The notes under the pieces were generated by a model. The model did no database searches and had not been told where the DNA came from. It worked only from the letters and a program-made list of their open reading frames with translations. Both the position numbers and the translations under genes were made by a program. A stretch of DNA of 16,648 nt, from contig JAADIF010000077.1 of the NCBI GenBank assembly GCA_013151465.1, positions 1 to 16,648 on the forward strand. Reading direction: 5' to 3'. This DNA comes from Microcaldota archaeon (GTDB taxonomy: Archaea; Aenigmatarchaeota; Aenigmatarchaeia; QMZP01; QMZT01). Of the stretch, positions 7,129 to 13,003 are shown one piece after another; the stretch's first letter is position 1, and each line of letters starts with the position of its first letter.

Positions 7129-8163
7129 ATGAAGTCAAAAAAAACAAACGCGGAGGAAATAGTCAAGCTTCTTCTAATAGTGCCGGTCGTGTTGTCACTT
7201 ATGCTGTCTGGTTGCACTGACATGCTTGGTGGCGGCAGCGGCTCTTCCGGTAACGGTGTAGAGATAAAGGTTTTCAGGGCGGATATGCCTACTGTGAACT
7301 GCAACCAACAGGTAAATGTAGAGCTTCGCCTTCAAAACACCGGTGACTATGACGCGCAAGTTGCTACTCAGATATTCGTAATTGATCCAGCAAACTGGAA
7401 CAATCCATTACAAAATCCACCTAACCCCTTCACGCTCAGGGCTGTTACGGATAAGTCCGTGGAACCTCCAATTCAGACGGTGAAATGGCAACTGAGGCCA
7501 AGCTGCGAGATGCTTGACATTCCAAAATCGAGTTCGATGGACTTCCACCCACAGGTTAGAGTATATCATACATATAAAACAGACGCGAAGAGGTCTATAA
7601 CATTCGTCGATGAAGAGGAGTTAAGAGTCCTCTTATCGGAAGGGAAATCCCTTGCTGTAGGAGAGCAGACGACATCAAACGGGCCTTTAAGCATATCCAT
7701 AGAGACAGTACCTTTTGCGCAGACATTTAATTCCTACCTCGATGTGCAGATACCTGTGCATATAAAGATAACAAACACAGGAGGCGGCAAGGTGCCTGGA
7801 GATATAAACAACAATTATCCGGTCGCAATAACAGTAACGGCACCTGTAGGGACAAGCTTTGTCAGCTGCACACCTCAGCTTAACGCTCTCACATATGGAT
7901 ACAGCAACATACCGCTTATGAACATACCAACACCAACATTCACAGGAGGTGGATTTGGCGACACAAGAAGTGGTTATGTATCGCTGTTCACAGATCCTGG
8001 TGGTCAATCGGCTGACATGACCTGCTTCCTGAGGGTGAATGATCCGACGAAAATAATAAGACAAACACGCTACATAAACGTAAAGATAAGCTATATCTAC
8101 TATAAAGATACGCAACCTCTAACGATAACAGTCAAAAACCCAGCGGGTCAGTCCATGTTTTAG
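7129..8163 (+). CDS. predicted surface lipoprotein, paralog 2 of 4
   Basis: This 344-residue predicted lipoprotein has a basic N-terminus, a hydrophobic segment (about 11-26) and the lipobox MLSGC with Cys29, followed by a Gly/Ser-rich linker (34-43) that would tether the folded part to the membrane. Domain 1 shows VELRLQNTGDYDA (64-76), VKWQLRPSC (118-126) and the family core YHTYKTDAKRSITFVDEEELRVLL (146-169, given by position). Domain 2 starts with GPLSISIE and has PVHIKITNTGGGKV (209-222). The N-T-G motif of CARDB-like or NEW3-like beta-sandwiches is clear in both domains. An insertion rich in Pro, Thr and Gly (about 245-285) distinguishes it from its sisters. A T-rich terminator follows. 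Function is unknown; the tandem arrangement suggests a surface complex or alternative surface components. Confidence 0.77.
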   Translation: MKSKKTNAEEIVKLLLIVPVVLSLMLSGCTDMLGGGSGSSGNGVEIKVFRADMPTVNCNQQVNVELRLQNTGDYDAQVATQIFVIDPANWNNPLQNPPNPFTLRAVTDKSVEPPIQTVKWQLRPSCEMLDIPKSSSMDFHPQVRVYHTYKTDAKRSITFVDEEELRVLLSEGKSLAVGEQTTSNGPLSISIETVPFAQTFNSYLDVQIPVHIKITNTGGGKVPGDINNNYPVAITVTAPVGTSFVSCTPQLNALTYGYSNIPLMNIPTPTFTGGGFGDTRSGYVSLFTDPGGQSADMTCFLRVNDPTKIIRQTRYINVKISYIYYKDTQPLTITVKNPAGQSMF

Positions 8164-8187
8164 GTTTATTTCTTTTTTTCTTTATTG
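8164..8187 (+). terminator. T-rich terminator after the second lipoprotein gene
   Basis: The 24 nt after the stop are almost all T on the coding strand, with several T runs (the longest 7 nt). This fits archaeal intrinsic termination and separates paralogs 1-2 from the 3-4 pair. Confidence 0.5.
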
Positions 8188-8202
8188 TACACACTGCCAG
8201 AT

Positions 8203-8215
8203 GTTTTTTTATCTT
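8203..8215 (+). promoter_or_regulatory. TATA box of the third lipoprotein gene
   Basis: The T-rich element ending TTTTTTATC is centred about 26 nt before the ATG at 8236. It would give a leaderless mRNA covering paralogs 3 and 4. Confidence 0.4.
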
Positions 8216-8235
8216 AACGGAACCAAATAATAGTT

Positions 8236-9183
8236 ATGCGGGCTTATGTATTATTAGCGATTATAATCCTTGGTATATTCTCTTTTGCGGGTTGCACTGG
8301 TTTTAATTTCCAGCTGGGAAATGTTTATTATAGTTCTAATCCTGGCGTAAAATATGGTATCAGCATAGTCTCGTTCACCACAGAAACACCAGTTCTGCTG
8401 CCAAACGAAGAAGGCGTGTTTGAAGTTAAGATGAAAAATGTAGGCTCGGTAAGATCGACAAGAGGTTTTGCCGAACTTCTCGGCCTCGACCAGTCATGGA
8501 GCAGAACGGGAAAAGAGATATTGCCAAATGAGGATGATTGTAAATATACAAATGGTGGGAGGATAAGCCTGCTGCCCCAGGATGATAACACGGGAGCTCT
8601 AGGAGGAGAATACGTGTGTACATGGAATTACAAGGCACCTGACCTATCTCTGGGAGAGATTGAATTCAAACCCATTGCCCGCGTTTATTATAATTACAGC
8701 ACCACATCGATAAGCAGTGTTACCATAGTACCGAAAGAGGAAATGCGCTCGTTCATGGAAAACGGGGGGGCATTGAAAAGTGATATCATTTCCCAGACAA
8801 GATCCCCCATTCGTTTGACATTGAACCCCAAAAGCCCCATAAAGACATATCAGGGAGGAAAGTATGAATTCCCTGTAGAGATAAAGATTGAGAATGTGGG
8901 CGGCGGGACTGTTTGTCTGAATGTGGAAAAATGCAAGAAAGCGCAAGGTGGGTACATATGGAATGACATAATACTGCATTTGGAGCTCCCCAACGGTATA
9001 GAGAACATCGATTGTCCAATGGATGAAGAGGTTCATATACCTGGAAAATCGCAGGTTATAGGGTGCAGGTTGAAGATTGTTGATGATGTAGAAACTGTGA
9101 CACAGAAATACATAACATTGTACAGTGAATACGGCTATTTTACAGATAAAGCAATGACAGTGAAAGTTAGGACAAGTTTTTGA
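8236..9183 (+). CDS. predicted surface lipoprotein, paralog 3 of 4
   Basis: This 315-residue predicted lipoprotein starts MRAYVLLAIIILGIFSFAGC, with Cys20 as the lipidation site. Domain 1 has FEVKMKNVGS (62-71), WNYKAP (130-135) and the family core YYNYSTTSISSVTIVPKEEM (151-170). Domain 2 starts SPIRLTLNPKSPI (190-202) and has the motif FPVEIKIENVGGGTVC (212-227), nearly the same as in paralog 4. Cys residues at 102, 128 and 227 and nearby could form disulfides in an extracytoplasmic setting. The gene ends at 9183 and the next start is 9 nt downstream behind a Shine-Dalgarno sequence, so the two form an operon. Function is not recognised. Confidence 0.78.
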   Translation: MRAYVLLAIIILGIFSFAGCTGFNFQLGNVYYSSNPGVKYGISIVSFTTETPVLLPNEEGVFEVKMKNVGSVRSTRGFAELLGLDQSWSRTGKEILPNEDDCKYTNGGRISLLPQDDNTGALGGEYVCTWNYKAPDLSLGEIEFKPIARVYYNYSTTSISSVTIVPKEEMRSFMENGGALKSDIISQTRSPIRLTLNPKSPIKTYQGGKYEFPVEIKIENVGGGTVCLNVEKCKKAQGGYIWNDIILHLELPNGIENIDCPMDEEVHIPGKSQVIGCRLKIVDDVETVTQKYITLYSEYGYFTDKAMTVKVRTSF

Positions 9184-9188
9184 GGTGT
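9182..9188 (+). promoter_or_regulatory. Shine-Dalgarno site of the fourth lipoprotein gene
   Basis: GAGGTGT overlaps the stop codon of paralog 3 and ends 4 nt before the ATG at 9193. It selects that ATG over the in-frame TTG at 9190 and indicates translational coupling within a bicistronic mRNA. Confidence 0.55.
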
Positions 9189-9192
9189 ATTG

Positions 9193-10068
9193 ATGAAATT
9201 ATTATACATATCGGTGTTTGTTCTCATTTCAATATCTTTTGCAGGTTGTACAGGAATTAACAATTCACAAAGTTTTGGAAACGGTCTTAACATAGAAACA
9301 TTCGAGCCTGTCATAAACGAAAAGCCATCTGGACAGCCTGTCGCTTTTAGAGTAAAACTGAGAAATACCGGAACCGAAACCGCATACAATGTTGAAGCGA
9401 CGCTTGCAAATGTAGAAGAATTCGATCTGTACGATAATCAAGAGAAATTTTTCGATGAGATAGCCTCAGGTGCCCTTGGCACGGAACAGCCGGTGGTGTC
9501 ATGGTCATGGGATCTTGATGCACCGTCTGTCCCTTCCGGAACACGTGTTTTATACAAACCCACGCTAAAGGTGAAATATGTATATAAGAGCGAAACGGTA
9601 AAATCAATAACACTCGTACCTGTGACAGAACTTAGGGAAATTGAAAACGGCGGCGGATCCTTGCCATCAGAGACCGTAAGCAGAAGTGGCGCACCTATAT
9701 CGCTTGATATTGAAATAAAAGGTCCTATCTCCTTCTTCAAACGAAAAATAAAGTTTCCCATTTCCATCGTTTTAAGAAATGCGGGCGGAGGGTCTGTTTG
9801 CAGGAACAATTGCGAAGACGAAGAAAAAGATTACAATGTTCTTGATCTGTATATGCATACCGGTGATATAGAATTATCAGATTGTAATATAGAAGGCATA
9901 CGCCTGACAGGCGGAAGTGCAACTGTTGTATGTAATGCCCAGATAGACCTTAACAAATGGCATGGGAAAAACGAAAACGATTTAACGGTCAAGAAGAACA
10001 TAAGATTTGATACAGTCTATACGTATACAATAACAAAAACAACAGAGCTAACTGTTTATGGTAGATAA
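9193..10068 (+). CDS. predicted surface lipoprotein, paralog 4 of 4
   Basis: This 291-residue predicted lipoprotein begins MKLLYISVFVLISISFAGC, with Cys19 as the lipidation site. Its end, SFAGCTG, is identical to that of paralog 3. Domain 1 contains FRVKLRNTGTETAYNVEATL (52-71) and WDLDAPSVPSG (106-116), the clearest CARDB-like signature of the four. The family core is YKSETVKSITLVPVTELREI (131-150). Domain 2 has PISLDIEIKGP (168-178) and FPISIVLRNAGGGSVC (188-203). It is the most compact member and is closest to paralog 3, suggesting a recent local duplication. The ATG at 9193 is chosen because of GAGGTGT just upstream. The stop lies 6 nt from the 3' end of the convergent tRNA gene. Function is not recognised. 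Confidence 0.78.
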   Translation: MKLLYISVFVLISISFAGCTGINNSQSFGNGLNIETFEPVINEKPSGQPVAFRVKLRNTGTETAYNVEATLANVEEFDLYDNQEKFFDEIASGALGTEQPVVSWSWDLDAPSVPSGTRVLYKPTLKVKYVYKSETVKSITLVPVTELREIENGGGSLPSETVSRSGAPISLDIEIKGPISFFKRKIKFPISIVLRNAGGGSVCRNNCEDEEKDYNVLDLYMHTGDIELSDCNIEGIRLTGGSATVVCNAQIDLNKWHGKNENDLTVKKNIRFDTVYTYTITKTTELTVYGR

Positions 10069-10088
10069 GGTTTATGGACCCGAGGGGA

Positions 10089-10108
10089 ATTTCACACTTT
10101 CCAGACGT
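10089..10108 (-). other. tRNA intron 3 (20 nt, T-loop 59/60)
   Basis: This one has a canonical bulge-helix-bulge. The outer helix is the T-stem AGGGG/CCCCU and the central helix is UUCA (10114-10111) with UGAA (10094-10091). The 5' bulge AAA is cut before 10108 and the 3' bulge AUU is cut before 10088. Splicing restores the T-loop UUCAAAU exactly. Introns at this position are known mainly from Thermoproteales and need a splicing endonuclease of broad specificity. Confidence 0.85.
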
Positions 10109-10130
10109 TTTGAACCCCTGACCTCCGGCT

Positions 10131-10167
10131 TTCTTCAGAAGAAAGCAAGATTTTTGCTTGGAAGTCA
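10131..10167 (-). other. tRNA intron 2 (37 nt, anticodon loop 37/38)
   Basis: This is the canonical archaeal position, one base 3' of the anticodon. The central helix pairs loop bases CUU (10173-10171) with AAG (10135-10133), with an A-G mismatch as the fourth step. The flanking bulges UAU and AAA contain the cut sites. The intron holds a perfect 6-bp hairpin, AAGCAA/UUGCUU (10159-10154 with 10148-10143), with a 5-nt loop. Because A10168 equals A10131, the intron ends can shift by one without changing the product. Confidence 0.82.
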
Positions 10168-10186
10168 TATAAGACCGGCGCTCTGA

Positions 10187-10219
10187 ATGCTCCGAGACTT
10201 TCCCAAAGGAAGGTCTCAA
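10187..10219 (-). other. tRNA intron 1 (33 nt, in the D-loop after G19)
   Basis: A bulge-helix-bulge can be drawn. The central 4-bp helix is GCUU (10225-10222) with GAGC (10192-10189). A 5' bulge of three (GGU) is cut before 10219, a 3' bulge of three (AUU) is cut before 10186, and the inner helix UGAGAC/GUCUCG runs for 6 bp (10218-10213 with 10198-10193), topped by UUCC/GGAA. The outer helix is only the D-stem, separated by an internal loop, so the motif is relaxed. Shifting both cuts by one U gives the same mature RNA. Confidence 0.78.
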
Positions 10220-10264
10220 CCAAGCTGAGCTACGGGTCCATTTCTATAATATGCTTCTTAAAAC

Positions 10265-10273
10265 ATTATAAAA
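10265..10273. promoter_or_regulatory. shared bidirectional TATA box for the tRNA and the COG1395-type regulator
   Basis: ATTATAAAA contains the palindrome TTATAA (10266-10271). Its centre is about 30 nt from the tRNA 5' end on the minus strand and about 25 nt from the ATG at 10294 on the plus strand, both suitable BoxA distances. I see no second good TATA element in the 54-nt gap, so a single site probably directs both transcripts. Confidence 0.5.
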
Positions 10274-10293
10274 GTTATGCCACTATTTAAAAT

Positions 10294-11199
10294 ATGAGGG
10301 AAAAGGCTATTTCTCGCATCAGAAAAAATCTGGATTCCATGGGCTTCATAACTTCGGAGTGCACAGGTTGCATCGATATCATATCCCAGAAAAAAGAGAC
10401 ATATTTCATAAAAGTATTAAAGAATCTGGATTCTCTTACAGCAAGCGAGGCCTCGAACCTAAAAGTGGCGTCATATTTCATTTCAGCCACACCCATAGTC
10501 ATTGCTGATAAAACAAGAACTGATTCGATAAAGGGGGGTGTTGTTCATGAACGATTCGGCATATCAGGCATCTCTGAAAAGACATTTTTTGATTATGCCG
10601 ATGGAATATTACCACATATAGCATCTGCAAAAAGCGGGAAATTTGTGGTCGTGGACGGAAAGAGAATATTAAAAAGGTTAAATGAGATGGGCATAGGAAT
10701 CGGGACATTCGCCGAAGAAGTAGGTATATCGAAACATACCGCAAGAAGATACATCGAAGGAGGGAGACATTCAATAGAGCTTTGCCTGCGCATTGAAAAA
10801 TTCCTCGGAATAAATATAGTCAGAGGCTTTAATCTGGAATCATATAGCGCTTTTGATTCATTGGGTCCGACTTCTGTGTTTGAGAAATATCTTTCCAGAA
10901 AAATAAACTCTATGAATATCAATTTCAGTTTTATACACCGCTCGGCCTTCAACTTTGTCATGAAGGACGGCAATAAAAGGACAATAGCACGTGTTTCTGA
11001 CAATATTACATTTATCAAAAGGAACACAATGCTTCTGAAAAACATATCGGATAATCTGGGTCTAGAATCCATCGTAATTACCAAACAGACGCGGTATGAT
11101 AAAATAGATGGTCTGCCGGTGATGCGATTGAAAGATATAAACAATATGAAAAGTAAAAATGATTTCTACAGTTTTATAGAATCATTGAATCTCAATTAA
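10294..11199 (+). CDS. archaeal HTH-type transcriptional regulator, COG1395 family
   Basis: This 301-residue protein resembles the conserved archaeal family of predicted regulators with a central Xre/Cro-type helix-turn-helix. The N-terminal domain (1-115) has an alpha/beta fold of the type described as restriction-endonuclease-like (CIDIISQKKETYFIKVLKNLDSL, 26-48 by position; GGVVHERFGISGIS, 81-94). The HTH spans about 124-172 (KRLNEMGIGIGTFAEEVGIS then KHTARRYIEGG). The C-terminal domain (about 195-301) seems to repeat the N-terminal fold (FNFVMKDGNK, ESIVITKQTRYDKIDGLPVM). Its targets are not known to me. It is divergent from the intron-bearing tRNA, probably leaderless and sharing its TATA box. 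The N-terminal domain lacks obvious nuclease residues, so it is probably not a nuclease. Confidence 0.8.
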   Translation: MREKAISRIRKNLDSMGFITSECTGCIDIISQKKETYFIKVLKNLDSLTASEASNLKVASYFISATPIVIADKTRTDSIKGGVVHERFGISGISEKTFFDYADGILPHIASAKSGKFVVVDGKRILKRLNEMGIGIGTFAEEVGISKHTARRYIEGGRHSIELCLRIEKFLGINIVRGFNLESYSAFDSLGPTSVFEKYLSRKINSMNINFSFIHRSAFNFVMKDGNKRTIARVSDNITFIKRNTMLLKNISDNLGLESIVITKQTRYDKIDGLPVMRLKDINNMKSKNDFYSFIESLNLN

Positions 11200-11206
11200 G
11201 CAAAAA

Positions 11207-11259
11207 TTTATATATAACCTAAAAAACATACTTTTTAAATATTAAACTATCCTATATAC
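11207..11259 (+). promoter_or_regulatory. promoter region of the thermosome gene with several TATA-like elements
   Basis: The A/T-rich gap 11200-11291 holds three BoxA-like sequences: TTTATATATAA (11207-11217), CTTTTTAAAT (11231-11240) and CCTATATAC (11251-11259). The middle one would place the transcription start near 11262, with a leader of about 30 nt ending in the Shine-Dalgarno sequence. The others could be alternative or stress-responsive starts. I cannot tell which is used. Confidence 0.4.
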
Positions 11260-11280
11260 AACAATATTTCTAAAAATAAG

Positions 11281-11287
11281 AGGTGAG
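11281..11287 (+). promoter_or_regulatory. Shine-Dalgarno site of the thermosome gene
   Basis: AGGTGAG lies 4 nt before the ATG at 11292. It decides that start over the in-frame GTG at 11283, which lies inside the site itself. Confidence 0.65.
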
Positions 11288-11291
11288 ATTT

Positions 11292-12935
11292 ATGGCGAAT
11301 CCGATGGGTAATCAGCCGATATTTATCCTTGCTGAAGGAAGCACAAAAACATCGGGGAAGACCGCTCAGAAAAACAATATAGAAGCAGGTAAGCTTGTTG
11401 CTGATGCAGTGAGATCGACATTGGGTCCGAAAGGCATGGACAAGATGCTTGTTAATTCTCTCGGGGACGTTGTCATCACAAACGACGGGGCAACGATATT
11501 AAGCGAGATGCAAATAGAACACCCTGCCGCAAAGATGATGGTCGAAGTCGCAAAGACTCAAAACGATGAAGTCGGCGACGGAACTACAACAGCTGTTATA
11601 ATTGGAGGGGAACTTCTCAATAAAGCAGGGGAACTCCTGGAGAAAAAGATCCATCCGACGGTCATAACAAAGGGTTTTAGGGCCGCAAGACAGAAATCAC
11701 TTGCCGTTCTCGATTCCCTTGGCGAGCAGATAACAATAAAGGATAAAGATTTACTGAAAAAGATAGCCATGACAGCCATGACAGGAAAATCAGCGGAACG
11801 CTCATCAGAGAAACTTTCTAACATAGCGGTTGATGCTATTGTAAAAGTTGCAGAAGAAGTGAACGGGAAAGTTAAGATAGATACCGACGCCATCAAAATA
11901 GAGAAAAAACAGGGCGGCTCAATGACAGACACCGAGGTCATAGATGGTGTCATAATAGACAAGGAAGTCGTTCATTCCGGAATGCCAAAGAAAGTAGAAG
12001 AAGCCAAGATACTTCTTGTTGACACAGCTTTGGAGATAAAGGATCTTGAAGGTGACGCAAAAATAAGCATAGATTCCCCTGAGAAGCTTCAGGCATTCCT
12101 TGAGAATGAGGAGAAGACGCTTAGGGATATGGCTGACAATATTGTCAAAAGCGGTGCAAACGTTGTTTTGTGCCAAAAGGGCATAGATGATATGGCACAG
12201 CATTTCCTGGCAAAAGCAGGAGTTATGGCAGCAAGAAGAGTGAAGAAGTCTGATATGGAGAAGTTGTCCAAGGCAACCGGAGCAAAAGTAGTATCCGATC
12301 TGAAGAGCATATCTTCCTCGGACCTTGGTTATGCAGGCCTTGTTGAAGAAAGGAAAATAAGCGGAGAAGATATGATTTTTGTCAGAAAATGCAAGAACCC
12401 GAAATCAGTCACAATACTGATAAGGGGCGGTTCCGAGCACGTCGTTGACGAGGTCGAACGTGCGATGGAGGACGCCGTCAAGGGCATAGCAGCAGCTCTT
12501 GACCTTGGAAAGGTCGTGCCTGGTGGCGGTGCTATAGAAATTGAACTTTCAAGGGAACTCAGAAAATATGCAGAATCTTTCAAGGGCAGAGAGCAACTCG
12601 CGGTGAATGCCTTTGCAGAAGCAGTTGAAGTGATACCAAGAACGCTTGCTGAAAATGCAGGTCTTGATCCTATAGATAAAGTAGCCCTTCTTCGGGCAGA
12701 ACACGACAAAGGAAATGAAAAGGCGGGTCTTGATGTATTTTCCGGCGATGTGAAGGACATGGTGGAGCTTGGTGTCATAGAGCCATTAAAGATAAAGATA
12801 CAGGCAATAGAGTCCGCATCTGAAGTTGCCGAGATGATATTGAGGATAGACGACGTCATCGCGGCAGGCGGAGGTGGCGATATGGCAGCTTCTATGGGAC
12901 AGGGCGCCGCCGGTGGCATGCCTCCGATGATGTAA
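11292..12935 (+). CDS. thsA: thermosome subunit (group II chaperonin)
   Basis: This is a subunit of the archaeal chaperonin, a double-ring ATPase with a built-in lid that folds cytosolic proteins. The 547-residue protein is full length. The equatorial ATP site is intact: GPKGMDKML (45-53), NDGATIL (64-70) and GDGTTT (95-100), with VPGGGAIEIEL in the C-terminal half. The apical domain with the helical protrusion lies about 215-365. The C-terminus is the usual Gly/Met-rich tail ending GGMPPMM, which points into the ring cavity. The ATG at 11292 is fixed by AGGTGAG 4 nt upstream. Only one subunit gene is present here, so whether the ring is homo- or hetero-oligomeric is unknown. ATA is clearly the commonest Ile codon in its first 220 codons, which is relevant to the tRNA-Ile(UAU) upstream. 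Confidence 0.97.
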   Translation: MANPMGNQPIFILAEGSTKTSGKTAQKNNIEAGKLVADAVRSTLGPKGMDKMLVNSLGDVVITNDGATILSEMQIEHPAAKMMVEVAKTQNDEVGDGTTTAVIIGGELLNKAGELLEKKIHPTVITKGFRAARQKSLAVLDSLGEQITIKDKDLLKKIAMTAMTGKSAERSSEKLSNIAVDAIVKVAEEVNGKVKIDTDAIKIEKKQGGSMTDTEVIDGVIIDKEVVHSGMPKKVEEAKILLVDTALEIKDLEGDAKISIDSPEKLQAFLENEEKTLRDMADNIVKSGANVVLCQKGIDDMAQHFLAKAGVMAARRVKKSDMEKLSKATGAKVVSDLKSISSSDLGYAGLVEERKISGEDMIFVRKCKNPKSVTILIRGGSEHVVDEVERAMEDAVKGIAAALDLGKVVPGGGAIEIELSRELRKYAESFKGREQLAVNAFAEAVEVIPRTLAENAGLDPIDKVALLRAEHDKGNEKAGLDVFSGDVKDMVELGVIEPLKIKIQAIESASEVAEMILRIDDVIAAGGGGDMAASMGQGAAGGMPPMM

Positions 12936-12948
12936 GCGCCTTCACCCT

Positions 12949-12965
12949 ATTTCTTTTTTCCATTT
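12949..12965 (+). terminator. T-rich terminator after the thermosome gene
   Basis: Shortly after the stop, the coding strand is pyrimidine-rich with a run of six T (12954-12959). This fits archaeal termination and precedes the next gene's own TATA box. Confidence 0.4.
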
Positions 12966-12971
12966 CTGCAG

Positions 12972-12981
12972 ATTTATATAT
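12972..12981 (+). promoter_or_regulatory. TATA box of the coiled-coil/pilin operon
   Basis: ATTTATATAT is a strong BoxA centred about 28 nt before the ATG at 13004. There is no Shine-Dalgarno sequence, so the first cistron is probably leaderless. Confidence 0.55.
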
Positions 12982-13003
12982 AGAAACAGACATAATATTT
13001 ATC

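Larger units (their letters stand above)
10075..10239 (-). tRNA. tRNA-Ile (anticodon UAU) with three introns
   Basis: Read on the minus strand, the 165-nt gene has a 7-bp acceptor stem, GGACCCG (10239-10233) with CGGGUCC (10082-10076), and discriminator A73 at 10075. No CCA is encoded. Removing introns at 10187-10219, 10131-10167 and 10089-10108 leaves 75 nt. These fold as D-stem GCUC/GAGC with loop AGCUUGGUCA (G18 G19 and A21 present), anticodon stem CCGGU/GCCGG with loop CUUAUAA, variable loop AGGUC, T-stem AGGGG/CCCCU and loop UUCAAAU. The anticodon at 10171-10169 is UAU, which reads the Ile codon AUA. All invariant bases are restored only after splicing, which is strong evidence for a functional gene. 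The anticodon is independent of the exact intron ends because U33 and both stem strands fix its place. Archaea usually read AUA with a CAU tRNA carrying agmatidine. Confidence 0.9.

Noticed and set aside
10086..10210. Several short inverted repeats that could be a terminator or an attachment site
   Set aside because: They are fully explained as tRNA stems (T-arm) and intron hairpins of the three-intron tRNA. No integrase or direct repeat is nearby.
10075..10239. tRNA pseudogene or permuted/split tRNA
   Set aside because: All exons are in normal order, every stem pairs without mismatch apart from one U-G, and each insertion sits at a plausible bulge-helix-bulge.
12329..12919. Long open frame on the strand opposite the thermosome gene (196 codons)
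   Set aside because: It is a shadow of the thermosome coding sequence, with biased Ser/Ala composition and no domain; a similar shadow exists opposite alaS (15448-16113).
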